From Pantoea latae (GTDB taxonomy: Bacteria > Pseudomonadota > Gammaproteobacteria > Enterobacterales > Enterobacteriaceae), in the NCBI RefSeq assembly GCF_002077695.1, contig NZ_MWUE01000010.1:1-51271 (forward strand): a DNA stretch of 51,271 nucleotides, read 5' to 3'. Numbering within the stretch: position 1 is the stretch's first letter; every line of letters starts with the position of its first letter. The translations under genes were made by a program, and so were the position numbers. Under the pieces are notes generated by a model. The model did no database searches. It was given only the letters and a program-made list of their open reading frames with translations, and was not told the origin of the DNA. Below are positions 8,988 through 17,573 of this stretch, piece by piece.

Positions 8988-9688
8988 AAAATATCGAAGA
9001 GCAGGCTGACAACACGCTCCTGCTGGACGATCAGGCTGTTAACCTCTATCTGCAGCAAAATCCCGACTTCTTTATCCGCAACGCCCGCCAGGTTGAACAG
9101 ATGGCGGTGCCGCATCCGGTGCGCGGCAGCGTGTCGCTGGTGGAGTGGCATATGGCGCGCCAGCGCAACCATATTCAGCGGCTGGAGGAGGAGATCACGC
9201 TGCTGATGGAGCAGGCGAGCGCCAATCACGAGCTGTTTGATCGGCTGCTGGCGCTGCAGGGGCATCTGGCTGCGGCCGGCTCGCTGCAGGATATGCTTAA
9301 TCGCCTGCAGCGCTGGGCGCGCGATCTGGGACTGGCGGGCGCCAACCTGCGTCTGTTCGCCGATCAATGGCGGCTGGGCGCGCCCTCGGAGTTCGTCCAG
9401 CTCGGCCTGTCGCGCCAGGCGTTCGAGCCGCTGCGCATCCAGCGTTTCGGCCAGCAACACCATTTTCTCGGCAGCCTGAACGGCCCGGAGCTGCTGCTGC
9501 TGCTGCCGCAGGCCAAGGCGATCGGCTCCGTGGCGATGTCGCTGATGGGCGAACGCGGCGAGCTGGGCGTGCTGATCTTCAGCAGCCGCGACAGCCAGCA
9601 CTATCAGGCCGGGATGGGCACGCTACTGCTGCAGCATCTGGCGCAGATGATGCCAGAGCTGCTGCTGCGCTGGGTAGAACGCGCATGA
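8984..9688 (+). CDS. yigA: DUF484 family protein YigA
   Basis: 234 aa, collinear with E. coli YigA. The family looks like a small GAF-like sensor. Visible features are the N-terminal [15 protein letters not shown], the core [22 protein letters not shown] followed by a short helical coil ([11 protein letters not shown]), and a C-terminal domain with [12 protein letters not shown] and GSVAMSLMG. Its function is unknown; it is fixed between dapF and xerC in many gammaproteobacteria. ATGA overlaps on both sides (dapF and xerC) indicate one translationally coupled operon. Confidence 0.92.
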   Translation: MKNIEEQADNTLLLDDQAVNLYLQQNPDFFIRNARQVEQMAVPHPVRGSVSLVEWHMARQRNHIQRLEEEITLLMEQASANHELFDRLLALQGHLAAAGSLQDMLNRLQRWARDLGLAGANLRLFADQWRLGAPSEFVQLGLSRQAFEPLRIQRFGQQHHFLGSLNGPELLLLLPQAKAIGSVAMSLMGERGELGVLIFSSRDSQHYQAGMGTLLLQHLAQMMPELLLRWVERA

Positions 9689-10587
9689 GCGCGCTGCAGG
9701 CCGTCGTCGACGAATTCCTGCGCTATCTCAGGGTCGAGCGTCAGCTCAGCCCGCTGACGCAGGAAAACTACGCGCGCCAGCTGGCGACGCTGACGGAGAT
9801 GGCGGAAGAGATGAAGCTCAGCAGCTGGGCGGCGCTGGAGCCTGCGCAGGTGCGCAGCATGGCGTCGCGCAGTCGCCGCGCCGGGTTAGGCGCCAGCAGC
9901 CTTGCGCTGCGCCTCTCGGCGCTGCGCAGTTTTCTCGACTGGCAGGTCAGCCAGGGCAAACTCTCTGCTAATCCCGCCAAAGGGGTCACCACGCCGCGCA
10001 ACGCGCGTCATCTGCCGAAAAATATCGACGTCGACGAGGTCAATCAGCTGCTGGAGATCGACCTTAACGATCCGCTGGCGGTGCGCGACCGCGCGATGCT
10101 GGAGGTGATGTACGGCGGCGGGCTGCGCCTGTCGGAGCTGGTGAATATAGACTGCCGCCACGTCGACTTCGAGGCGGGCGAGGTCTGGGTCACCGGCAAA
10201 GGCAGCAAAGAGCGGCGCGTGCCGATCGGCCGCACCGCCGTCGCCTGGCTGGAACGCTGGCTGCCGCTGCGCGCCAGCTTCGGCGGCGAGGATGACGCGC
10301 TGTTTCTCTCCAGCCGCGGCCGCCGCATTTCGGCGCGCAACGTGCAGAAGCGCTTCGCCGAATGGGGCGTGAAGCAGGGCGTCGCCAGCCATATCCATCC
10401 GCACAAGCTGCGCCACTCGTTCGCCACCCATCTGCTGGAGTCGAGCGGCGATCTGCGCGCGGTGCAGGAGCTGCTGGGCCACGCCAGTCTGTCGACCACG
10501 CAGATCTATACCCATCTCGACTTCCAGCATCTGGCGACGGTGTATGACGCTGCGCACCCACGTGCCAAACGAGGAAAGAACGAATGA
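9685..10587 (+). CDS. xerC: Tyrosine recombinase XerC
   Basis: 300 aa. With XerD and FtsK it resolves chromosome dimers at dif. The N-terminal SAM-like DNA-binding domain covers about 1-90. The catalytic domain has all six active residues at the E. coli positions: R148 (GLRLSELV), K172 (GKGSKERR), H240 and R243 (HPHKLRHSF), H266 ([11 protein letters not shown]) and Y275 (IYTH). The ATG at 9685 overlaps the yigA stop; a longer frame to 9367 is only a shifted reading of yigA. Confidence 0.97.
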   Translation: MSALQAVVDEFLRYLRVERQLSPLTQENYARQLATLTEMAEEMKLSSWAALEPAQVRSMASRSRRAGLGASSLALRLSALRSFLDWQVSQGKLSANPAKGVTTPRNARHLPKNIDVDEVNQLLEIDLNDPLAVRDRAMLEVMYGGGLRLSELVNIDCRHVDFEAGEVWVTGKGSKERRVPIGRTAVAWLERWLPLRASFGGEDDALFLSSRGRRISARNVQKRFAEWGVKQGVASHIHPHKLRHSFATHLLESSGDLRAVQELLGHASLSTTQIYTHLDFQHLATVYDAAHPRAKRGKNE

Positions 10588-11300
10588 AGTTTTACCGTCC
10601 GTTACGCGCCGTGAAGGCGATCACCTTCGATCTCGACGATACGCTCTACGACAACTATCCGGTGATCCGCAAAACCACCGCCGAATCGCACGCGGCGCTG
10701 CAGGCCTACCATCCGTCGCTGCGCGAATTCACGCCGCGCGATTATCAGGCGCTGCGCGACGAGCTGCTGGCTCGCGAGCCGGATATCTACCACGACGTGT
10801 CGGAGTGGCGTCGACGCTCGGTCGAACTGGCGCTGCTCAACGCCGGCCTTACGGCGCAGCAGGCGACGGCGGGCGCGGAGGAGATCATGGGCGTCTTCCA
10901 TCACTGGCGCAGTCAGGTGGCGATGCCGGAAGAGACGCATGAGACGCTGAAGGCGCTCGGCGCGAAAGTTCCGCTGGTGGCGATCACCAACGGCAACGCG
11001 CGCCCGGAGCAGCTCGGCATTGCCGACTACTTTCAGTTTGCGCTGCGCGCCGGGCCGGACGGCCGCGCGAAGCCTTATCAGGATATGTACCATCTCGCCG
11101 CGCAGCGGCTCGGTCTGGCGCCGGAGCAGATCCTGCACGTGGGCGACGATCTCACCACCGACGTGGCCGGCGCGCTGCGCTGCGGCATGCAGGCGTGCTG
11201 GATCAACCTGCGCGGCGGCAACCTGATGCAGATTGCCGACGCGCGTCTGTTGCCGCATGTCGAAATTTCGCGATTGGCATCCCTGACCTCACTGTTATAA
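10584..11300 (+). CDS. yigB: HAD-superfamily phosphatase YigB
   Basis: 238 aa, same length as E. coli YigB. HAD motif I is [11 protein letters not shown] (about 13-23, nucleophile Asp), motif II is AITNGN, the motif III region has GRAKPY, and motif IV is [13 protein letters not shown]. In E. coli the enzyme dephosphorylates the flavin precursor 5-amino-6-ribitylamino-uracil phosphate, and FMN. It overlaps the xerC stop by ATGA. Its last codons carry the uvrD promoter. Confidence 0.95.
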   Translation: MKFYRPLRAVKAITFDLDDTLYDNYPVIRKTTAESHAALQAYHPSLREFTPRDYQALRDELLAREPDIYHDVSEWRRRSVELALLNAGLTAQQATAGAEEIMGVFHHWRSQVAMPEETHETLKALGAKVPLVAITNGNARPEQLGIADYFQFALRAGPDGRAKPYQDMYHLAAQRLGLAPEQILHVGDDLTTDVAGALRCGMQACWINLRGGNLMQIADARLLPHVEISRLASLTSLL

Positions 11301-11301
11301 T
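11274..11301 (+). promoter_or_regulatory. uvrD promoter inside the end of yigB
   Basis: TTGGCA (11274-11279), a 16-bp spacer, then a perfect TATAAT (11296-11301). The -35 and most of the spacer are yigB codons. Transcription should start near 11308, inside the LexA box. Confidence 0.82.
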
Positions 11302-11303
11302 GG

Positions 11304-11319
11304 CTGTAGATTTATCCAG
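11304..11319 (+). promoter_or_regulatory. LexA (SOS) box of uvrD
   Basis: CTGT-AGATTTAT-CCAG fits the CTGT-N8-ACAG consensus with one mismatch, and that mismatch (CCAG) also occurs in the E. coli uvrD box as remembered. It begins two bases after the -10, so bound LexA would block the start site. Confidence 0.85.
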
Positions 11320-11323
11320 TCGT

Positions 11324-11380
11324 GCCCTGAGTCATGCGCCTTGCCGCAAGCCGAATGATTCAGGGCGCGCTTTTTGTTTT
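11324..11380 (+). terminator. Leader terminator (attenuator) before uvrD
   Basis: GCCCTGAGTCAT (11324-11335) pairs with ATGATTCAGGGC (11355-11366) with one G-T wobble. A small inner hairpin CTTG-CCG-CAAG sits in the loop. TTTTTGTTTT follows at 11371-11380. It lies between the uvrD start site and the uvrD ATG. A leader terminator with partial read-through has been described for E. coli uvrD. Confidence 0.82.
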
Positions 11381-11398
11381 CTTAGATAGACGGTGCCT

Positions 11399-13561
11399 AT
11401 GGACGTTTCTGATCTGCTTAACGGTTTGAATGACAAACAGCGCGAAGCCGTGGCGGCGCCGCGCAGCAACCTGCTGGTGCTGGCAGGCGCAGGCAGCGGA
11501 AAAACACGCGTCCTGGTGCACCGTATCGCCTGGCTACTGTCGGTAGAGAACTGCTCGCCCTATTCGATTATGGCGGTAACCTTTACCAACAAAGCGGCGG
11601 CGGAGATGCGTCACCGTATCGAACAGCTGATCGGCACCAGCCAGGGCGGTATGTGGATCGGTACCTTTCACGGCCTTGCTCATCGTCTGCTGCGCGCGCA
11701 CCATCTCGACGCCGGCCTGCCGCAGGATTTCCAGATCCTCGACAGCGAAGATCAGCTGCGCCTGCTGAAGCGCCTGATTAAGGCGATGAATCTGGATGAG
11801 AAGCAGTGGCCCGCGCGTCAGGGCATGTGGTACATCAACGGCAAGAAAGATGAAGGGCTGCGCCCGAAGCATATCGAAAGCTACGGCAACCCGGTGGAGC
11901 AGACCTGGCTGCGTATCTATCAGGCGTATCAGGAAGCATGCGACCGCGCCGGGCTGGTCGATTTCGCCGAGCTGCTGCTGCGCGCCCATGAGCTGTGGCT
12001 GCATAAGCCGCATATTCTCAATCACTATCGCGAGCGCTTCAGCAATATTCTGGTGGATGAGTTTCAGGACACCAACAACATTCAGTACGCCTGGATCCGC
12101 ATGCTGGCGGGCGACAGCGGCCGGGTAATTATCGTCGGCGACGACGATCAGTCGATCTACGGCTGGCGCGGCGCGCAGGTCGAGAACATCCAGCGCTTCC
12201 TGCAGGATTTCCCGGCGGCGGAGACCATCCGCCTTGAGCAGAACTATCGCTCCACCAACAATATCCTGAAGTCGGCCAACGCCCTGATCGCCAACAACAA
12301 CGGCCGTCTCGGCAAAGAGCTGTGGACCGACGGCAGCGATGGCGATCCTATCTCTATCTACTGCGCCTTTAACGAGCTGGACGAAGCGCGCTTCGTGGTC
12401 AACCGCATCAAAACCTGGCAGGAAAATGGCAACGCCCTGCAGGACTGCGCCATTCTCTACCGCAGCAACGCCCAGTCGCGCGTGCTGGAAGAGGCGCTGC
12501 TGCAGAGCAGCATGCCGTACCGCATTTACGGCGGCATGCGCTTCTTCGAGCGTCAGGAGATCAAAGATGCGCTCGCCTATCTGCGCCTGATCGCCAACCG
12601 CAACGACGACGCCGCCTTCGAGCGCGTGGTCAATACGCCGACGCGCGGCGTGGGCGATCGCACGCTCGACGTGGTGCGGCAGACCGCCCGCGAACGGCAG
12701 ATGACGCTGTGGCAGGCGACGCGCGAGCTGCTGCAAACCAAAGCGCTGGCGGGGCGCGCCGCCTCGGCGCTGCAGCGTTTCTGCGAGCTGGTCGATTCGC
12801 TGGCAGGCGAAACCGCCGAGATGCCGCTGCATGTGCAGACCGACCGCGTGATCAAAGACTCTGGCCTGTGGGTGATGTATGAGCAGGAGAAAGGCGAAAA
12901 GGGCCAGGCGCGTATCGAAAACCTTGAGGAACTGGTGACGGCGACGCGCCAGTTCAGCTATCAGGATGAAGATGAAGATCTGATGCCGCTGCAGGCGTTT
13001 CTGTCGCACGCCGCGCTGGAAGCGGGCGAAGGCCAGGCTGACAAGTGGCAGGACGCGGTGCAGCTGATGACGCTGCACTCGGCGAAGGGGCTCGAGTTCA
13101 GCCAGGTCTTTATCGTCGGCATGGAAGAGGGCATGTTCCCGAGCCAGATGTCGATTGACGAGGGCGGCCGTCTGGAAGAGGAGCGCCGTCTCGCCTATGT
13201 CGGCGTGACGCGCGCCATGCTGAAGCTGACGCTGACCTACGCCGAGTCGCGTCGACTCTACGGCAAAGAGGTTTATCATCGGCCGTCGCGCTTTATCGGC
13301 GAGCTGCCGGAAGAGTGCATCGAAGAGGTGCGTCTGCGCGCCAGCGTTAGCCGTCCGGTCAGCCATCAGCGCATGGGCACGCCGGTAACGAAAAGCGACA
13401 GCGGCTTCTCGCTGGGCCAGCGCGTCAAACATGCCAAATTCGGCGAAGGCACCATCATCAATCTGGAAGGCAGCGGCGAACACAGCCGCGTGCAGGTGGC
13501 ATTTCAGGGGCAGGGCATCAAGTGGCTGGTGGCCGCTTATGCGAAGCTGGAAACCGCTTAG
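11399..13561 (+). CDS. uvrD: DNA helicase II UvrD
   Basis: 720 aa, same length as E. coli UvrD. A superfamily 1 3'-5' helicase of nucleotide excision repair, mismatch repair and RNA polymerase backtracking. Motif Q region is LNDKQREAV, Walker A is AGAGSGKT (29-36), motif Ia is TFTNKAAAEM, Walker B is VDEFQDTN, motif III is GDDDQSIYGWRGA, motif IV is LEQNYRS, motif V is TLHSAKGLEF and motif VI is YVGVTRA. The C-terminal Tudor-like RNA-polymerase-binding domain is present (GQRVKHAKFGEG). The ATG at 11399 gives the family start MDVSDLL; a GTG two codons upstream is possible. Confidence 0.98.
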   Translation: MDVSDLLNGLNDKQREAVAAPRSNLLVLAGAGSGKTRVLVHRIAWLLSVENCSPYSIMAVTFTNKAAAEMRHRIEQLIGTSQGGMWIGTFHGLAHRLLRAHHLDAGLPQDFQILDSEDQLRLLKRLIKAMNLDEKQWPARQGMWYINGKKDEGLRPKHIESYGNPVEQTWLRIYQAYQEACDRAGLVDFAELLLRAHELWLHKPHILNHYRERFSNILVDEFQDTNNIQYAWIRMLAGDSGRVIIVGDDDQSIYGWRGAQVENIQRFLQDFPAAETIRLEQNYRSTNNILKSANALIANNNGRLGKELWTDGSDGDPISIYCAFNELDEARFVVNRIKTWQENGNALQDCAILYRSNAQSRVLEEALLQSSMPYRIYGGMRFFERQEIKDALAYLRLIANRNDDAAFERVVNTPTRGVGDRTLDVVRQTARERQMTLWQATRELLQTKALAGRAASALQRFCELVDSLAGETAEMPLHVQTDRVIKDSGLWVMYEQEKGEKGQARIENLEELVTATRQFSYQDEDEDLMPLQAFLSHAALEAGEGQADKWQDAVQLMTLHSAKGLEFSQVFIVGMEEGMFPSQMSIDEGGRLEEERRLAYVGVTRAMLKLTLTYAESRRLYGKEVYHRPSRFIGELPEECIEEVRLRASVSRPVSHQRMGTPVTKSDSGFSLGQRVKHAKFGEGTIINLEGSGEHSRVQVAFQGQGIKWLVAAYAKLETA

Positions 13562-13568
13562 TCACCGG

Positions 13569-13597
13569 TTGACGACTTTTTCGTCTCAGCGTAACAT
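13569..13597 (+). promoter_or_regulatory. Probable corA promoter
   Basis: TTGACG (13569-13574), a 17-bp spacer and TAACAT (13592-13597). This would give a corA leader of about 250 nt. Confidence 0.6.
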
Positions 13598-13628
13598 GCG
13601 CGCACTATTATCAAGAGAGGACAATGCC

Positions 13629-13685
13629 TTGGATACGCCCAGTCGATGCTGGCTCAGTCACCTGGTTACCAGGAATAACATCTAA
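13629..13685 (+). CDS. Candidate corL-type leader peptide
   Basis: A TTG-start frame of 18 codons (MDTPSRCWLSHLVTRNNI if TTG is read as Met) follows AGAGG with suitable spacing. Its TAA lies at the base of the leader hairpin at 13682-13713. Salmonella corA has a short leader ORF, corL, whose translation controls Rho termination in the leader; this frame is in the same place. A second overlapping frame starts at ATG 13624 and runs 27 codons into the hairpin (stop at 13705). Which one is used cannot be decided from sequence. I do not recall the corL sequence well enough to claim identity. Confidence 0.45.
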   Translation: MDTPSRCWLSHLVTRNNI

Positions 13686-13713
13686 GGCTACCTCTTTTTG
13701 CTGGTAGCCTTAG
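13682..13713 (+). promoter_or_regulatory. Perfect 11-bp hairpin in the corA leader
   Basis: CTAAGGCTACC (13682-13692) pairs exactly with GGTAGCCTTAG (13703-13713) around a loop of ten bases (TCTTTTTGCT). No T run follows, so it is not a simple terminator. It is probably part of the Mg2+-responsive corA leader, where ribosomes on the upstream short ORF could change its folding. Confidence 0.7.
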
Positions 13714-13858
13714 CGGTTATCAGCGACCTCCCTTTTGTATCCCGTCGCACGAGTCAGCACTGATTCACCTTTTGAACGAGCGTTTCCGTGTTCAGGCGTT
13801 GCCGTGGCCGATCGGCCAACGGCCTTGTCCCATTTAGTCTGCAATGGGGAGTATTGCT

Positions 13859-14812
13859 ATGCTGAGCGCATTTAAACTGGATCGCAGCCGCCTGACGCGT
13901 CTGGAGCTGGAAGACCAAAACGACAAACTGACCACCTCGGTCTGGGTCGATCTGATCGAGCCGGAAGAGGGCGAGCGCGACCGCGTGCAGAGCGAGCTGG
14001 GGCAGAGCCTGGCGACGCGTCCCGAGCTGGAGGATATCGAAGCCTCGGCGCGTTTCTTCGAAGATGAAGACGGTCTGCATATTCACTCTTTTTTCTTTTA
14101 CGAAGATGCGGAAGATCACGCCGGCAACTCCACCGTGGCGTTCACCATCCGCGAAGGGCGTCTCTATACGCTGCGCGAGCGTGAGCTGCCTGCGTTTCGC
14201 CTTTATCGCATGCGCGCCCGCAACCAGACGCTGATCGACGGCAACGCCTTTGAGCTGCTGCTGGATCTGTTCGAGACCAAAATCGAGCAGCTGGCGGATG
14301 AGATCGAGAATATCTATAGCGCGCTGGAGAAGCTCAGCCGCGTGATTATGGAAGGGCAGCAGGGCGAAGAGTATGACCAGGCGCTGTCGCGTCTCGCCGA
14401 GCTGGAAGATATCGGCTGGAAGGTGCGTCTCTGCCTGATGGATACCCAGCGCGCGCTCAATTTCCTGGTGCGCAAGGCGCGTCTGCCGAACAACCAGCTG
14501 GAGCAGGCGCGCGAGATCCTGCGCGATATCGAGTCGCTGCTGCCGCATAACGAATCGCTGTTCCAGAAGGTCAACTTCCTGATGCAGGCGGCGATGGGTT
14601 TTATCAACATCGAGCAGAACCGCATTATCAAGATCTTCTCGGTGGTATCGGTGGTGTTTCTGCCGCCGACGCTGGTAGCGTCAAGCTATGGGATGAACTT
14701 CGAGTTTATGCCGGAGCTGAAGTGGAGCTTTGGTTATCCGGCGGCGATTGGTCTGATGATCCTCGCCGGCCTGGCGCCTTATCTCTATTTCAAACGCAAG
14801 AACTGGCTGTAA
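13859..14812 (+). CDS. corA: Magnesium/cobalt/nickel channel CorA
   Basis: 317 aa (E. coli 316). The main housekeeping Mg2+ influx channel of the inner membrane, a homopentamer. A large soluble funnel domain (1 to about 250, Glu-rich) leads to the long pore helix, the first membrane segment (about 255-275), the signature [11 protein letters not shown] with GMN at 278-280, and a second membrane segment (about 290-308) ending in KRKNWL. The ATG at 13859 has GGGGAG upstream; a start five codons earlier is in frame but would include the Shine-Dalgarno. Confidence 0.97.
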   Translation: MLSAFKLDRSRLTRLELEDQNDKLTTSVWVDLIEPEEGERDRVQSELGQSLATRPELEDIEASARFFEDEDGLHIHSFFFYEDAEDHAGNSTVAFTIREGRLYTLRERELPAFRLYRMRARNQTLIDGNAFELLLDLFETKIEQLADEIENIYSALEKLSRVIMEGQQGEEYDQALSRLAELEDIGWKVRLCLMDTQRALNFLVRKARLPNNQLEQAREILRDIESLLPHNESLFQKVNFLMQAAMGFINIEQNRIIKIFSVVSVVFLPPTLVASSYGMNFEFMPELKWSFGYPAAIGLMILAGLAPYLYFKRKNWL

Positions 14813-14857
14813 CGTCTCAAACCGCACGGCCTAATCTTACAGGCCGCAGAGACGTTA
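14810..14857. terminator. Palindrome spanning the corA stop codon
   Basis: TAACGTCTC (14810-14818, beginning with the corA stop) pairs with GAGACGTTA (14849-14857). An inner CGGCC/GGCCG stem (14827-14831 and 14842-14846) lies inside. There is no T run, so termination here is uncertain; the structure may protect the corA mRNA end. Confidence 0.5.
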
Positions 14858-14861
14858 ACGA

Positions 14862-15057
14862 GCGAATGGCCTGGCCCGAAGAGCAAAGCGTCCCGCGACA
14901 AGGACAAAAACGCCGGGAGCGTTTTTGAACAACGCAAAGCGTTGGCCCGGACACGGGCGCACCTCAGGGATGAGGTGCGTATACGCGCGGGCCGAGCGAG
15001 CAGGGATGCGTAAAGCGACTTTGCGATCGGGCCATGCCATGCGCGCAGGCACCAAAC
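14862..15057 (-). repeat. Dispersed 195-bp structured repeat, copy 2 (inverted)
   Basis: The reverse complement of the repeat at 172-366. It keeps the TGAGGTG, AAAAACGC and AACGC stems; the short stem loop reads AAA here against TGC in copy 1. GCGTATACGC is a perfect palindrome here and GCGTATTACGC an imperfect one in copy 1. It fills almost the whole gap between corA and rarD. A short minus-strand open frame inside it (stop near 14855) has no coding support beyond its match to copy 1. Confidence 0.8.
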
Positions 15058-15064
15058 TAACAGA

Positions 15065-15973
15065 CTAAGCAGTCCGCTTTATCGCGCGTCGGCTACGCAG
15101 CGTCGCCACCACCGCATCAAAAATAAATACCGCCAGCGCCAGCCAGATAAACGCGAACGTTACCATCTTGTCGGGCGTGATGGTCTCGCCGTAAAACAGC
15201 ACCGCCAGCAGGAACATCAGCGTCGGGCCAAGATACTGGAAAAAGCCGACGGTAGAGAGGCGCAGCCGCGTACAGGCGGCGGCAAACAGCATCAGCGGAA
15301 TGGTGGTTACGATGCCCGCCGCCACCAGCTTCAGGTTCAGACTCAGCGGGTTGGCGCTCAGGTGACTGGTCGGGGTATCGGCAACGCCGAACAGATAGAT
15401 CGCCGCCAGCGGAAACAGCCACAGCGTCTCGATCAGCATGCCGCTCTGCGCATCGACCTGAATCTTTTTACGCACCAGCCCATAAAAGGCGAAGCTCAGC
15501 GCCAGCCCGAGCGCGATCAGCGGCACCGAGCCGAACTGCCACAGCTGCACCAGCACGCCAATTGCCGCCAGCAGCACCGCCAGCCACTGCAGGCGGCGAA
15601 AGCGCTCGCGCAGAAACAGCATGCCGAGCACCACGTTAATCAGCGGGTTGATAAAGTAGCCGAGGCTCGCTTCCAGCATATGCTGGTTATTCACCGCCCA
15701 GATAAACAGTAGCCAGTTGCCGCCGATGGTCACGGCGGTCAGCGCCAGCAGCAGCACCTTTTTCGGCTGCGCCAGCACGCTGCGCACCTGCGTCCAGCTG
15801 CGGCTCAGGCTGATCAGCACCAGCATAAAAAGCGCCGACCAGATGACGCGGTGGGTCATGATTTCTGTTGGGGGAACGGTTTTCACCAGCTTGAAGTAGG
15901 CTGGAGCGATGCCCCAGATAAAGTAGGCGCCGAGCGCGAAGCCAATGCCCTGGCGAGTCTGTTGCGTATCCAT
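15065..15973 (-). CDS. rarD: RarD, EamA-family transporter
   Basis: 302 aa (E. coli 296). An inner-membrane protein of the drug/metabolite transporter superfamily with ten predicted membrane segments in two EamA halves. Typical motifs are GIAPAYFKL, THRVIWSALFM, GGNWLLFIWAVN, EASLGYFINPL, GLALSFAFYGLVRKK and FFQYLGPTLMFLLAV. The name comes from chloramphenicol phenotypes in Pseudomonas; the substrate is not established. The C-terminus ends in a basic tail (RSRRAIKR). It is convergent with corA across the repeat. yigI lies 45 bp upstream on the same strand. Confidence 0.93.
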   Translation of the reverse strand: MDTQQTRQGIGFALGAYFIWGIAPAYFKLVKTVPPTEIMTHRVIWSALFMLVLISLSRSWTQVRSVLAQPKKVLLLALTAVTIGGNWLLFIWAVNNQHMLEASLGYFINPLINVVLGMLFLRERFRRLQWLAVLLAAIGVLVQLWQFGSVPLIALGLALSFAFYGLVRKKIQVDAQSGMLIETLWLFPLAAIYLFGVADTPTSHLSANPLSLNLKLVAAGIVTTIPLMLFAAACTRLRLSTVGFFQYLGPTLMFLLAVLFYGETITPDKMVTFAFIWLALAVFIFDAVVATLRSRRAIKRTA

Positions 15974-16018
15974 AAAAAAGCGTCCGGAAAAAAATGAATT
16001 CTCGCACGGTGTCGGCGA

Positions 16019-16489
16019 TTAACCAATCAAATAGGTCGCCGTCGCCGTGGCAATATAGTCGCCCTGCTGGTTATGCAGCTCAACGCGCGCCACCGCCACT
16101 TTGTTTCCGGCGCGCAGCAGGCTGCTGGTGGCGGTAAAGCGCTCGCCGCGGCCGGGCCGCAGATAGTCGACGCGCATATCGATGGTGCCCATGCGCGACA
16201 GGCGCTGACGCAGCTCCTCTTCGCTGATGCTCTCCGCGCGCGTCAGCGCGTTGCTGACGCAGACCATGCCGGCGGCGACGTCCAGCACCGAGGCGATCAC
16301 CCCGCCGTGCAGGATCTGCTGCGCGGCGTTGCCCACCAGCATGGTTTTGTTAGCGAAGCTGATTTCGGCGTAGTCGCTCTCCAGCCGATCCAGCTCCAGG
16401 CCGAGCGCCTGATTAAACGGCATGTGATAAATAAAAATTTCGCCCACCATGCGGCGGGCTTCCTGCTGAGACAGCAGCGCTGAAGACAT
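16019..16489 (-). CDS. yigI: YigI, hotdog-fold acyl-CoA thioesterase
   Basis: 156 aa (E. coli 155). A PaaI-type hotdog thioesterase; E. coli YigI acts on medium- and long-chain acyl-CoA. The signature [17 protein letters not shown] (about 78-94) forms the catalytic helix, and [18 protein letters not shown] and [10 protein letters not shown] are conserved strands. Its neighbours rarD and pldA are the same as in E. coli. The start [11 protein letters not shown] matches the family. Confidence 0.93.
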   Translation of the reverse strand: MSSALLSQQEARRMVGEIFIYHMPFNQALGLELDRLESDYAEISFANKTMLVGNAAQQILHGGVIASVLDVAAGMVCVSNALTRAESISEEELRQRLSRMGTIDMRVDYLRPGRGERFTATSSLLRAGNKVAVARVELHNQQGDYIATATATYLIG

Positions 16490-16675
16490 AATGATTATCC
16501 TGCGAACACGCCCTGAGCGGCGTGGAATGTTAACGAATTGTGTATTCTAAGCCGCGCGCGAGGGGCTTTCCAGTTTCAGAAATCAGCGCTCATCTTCACC
16601 GACTTTTGCGTGTAGAATGGCCTCCTTTTTGTGACTCCCCATTAATTTGACACGCAGCCTTCACCGGAGAATGTT

Positions 16676-17548
16676 ATGCGCAAGCATCGCGCCTTGTTAG
16701 CAGCCGCCCTGTTACTTCCTGCACTGGCGCAGGCAGAGGAAGCCACCGTAAAAGATGTCCATGACACCCCTCAGGTGCGCGGCAGCATTATCGCCAACCT
16801 GCTGGAGAAGCACGACAACCCGTTTGTGCTCTACCCGTATGAGAGCAACTATCTGCTCTATACCTACACCAGCGACATCAATAAAGAGGCGATCTCCTCC
16901 TATAACTGGGGGAACAACGCGCGCAAAGATGAGGTGAAATTTCAGCTCAGTCTGGCATTTCCGCTGTGGCGCGGTATTCTGGGTGACAACTCCGTGCTGG
17001 CGGCTTCCTATACGCAACGCTCCTGGTGGCAGCTGTCGAACCGCGGCGAGTCCTCTCCGTTCCGCGAAACCAACTATGAGCCGCAGCTGTTCCTCGGCTG
17101 GGCAACGGATTACGACTTCGCCGGCTGGACGTTGCGTGATGTGGAAGTGGGCGTCAATCATCAGTCCAACGGCCGCAGCGATCCGACGTCGCGCAGCTGG
17201 AACCGCGTCTATGCGCGCCTGATGGCGCAGAACGGCAATTTCCTCGCCGAAGTAAAACCCTGGTACCGCATACCGGACAGCGAAGACGATAACCCGGATA
17301 TCACCAAATATATGGGCTACTACCGCCTGAAGCTGGGCTATATCGCGGGCGAGAATATCTTCAGCGTGGAAGGCAACTACAACTGGAATACCGGTTTTGG
17401 CGGCGCAACGCTGGGCTGGAGCTACCCGATCAGCGAACACGTTCGTTTCTATACCCAGGTGTTTAGCGGTTATGGCGAGTCGCTTATCGACTACAACCAT
17501 CGCCAGACGCGTGTCGGCGTCGGCGTGATGCTAAACGATCTGTTCTGA
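16676..17548 (+). CDS. pldA: Outer membrane phospholipase A (OMPLA)
   Basis: 290 aa. A 20-residue signal peptide ends LAQA/EE, and a 12-strand beta-barrel follows, ending in the usual C-terminal Phe (LNDLF). The catalytic residues lie in [20 protein letters not shown]162, S164 and N176, which are H142, S144 and N156 in the mature protein, exactly as in E. coli. Ca2+-dependent dimers hydrolyse phospholipids that have moved to the outer leaflet. A -10-like TAGAAT at 16613-16618 upstream is a possible promoter element. Confidence 0.97.
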   Translation: MRKHRALLAAALLLPALAQAEEATVKDVHDTPQVRGSIIANLLEKHDNPFVLYPYESNYLLYTYTSDINKEAISSYNWGNNARKDEVKFQLSLAFPLWRGILGDNSVLAASYTQRSWWQLSNRGESSPFRETNYEPQLFLGWATDYDFAGWTLRDVEVGVNHQSNGRSDPTSRSWNRVYARLMAQNGNFLAEVKPWYRIPDSEDDNPDITKYMGYYRLKLGYIAGENIFSVEGNYNWNTGFGGATLGWSYPISEHVRFYTQVFSGYGESLIDYNHRQTRVGVGVMLNDLF

Positions 17549-17573
17549 CTCTCCGGAAAACAACAGGATTACA

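Noticed and set aside
9367..9684. Upstream extension of xerC
   Set aside because: It reads yigA in another frame; the XerC family start is at 9685.
11534..13483. 649-codon open frame antisense to uvrD
   Set aside because: Same cause; uvrD on the plus strand is complete with all helicase motifs.
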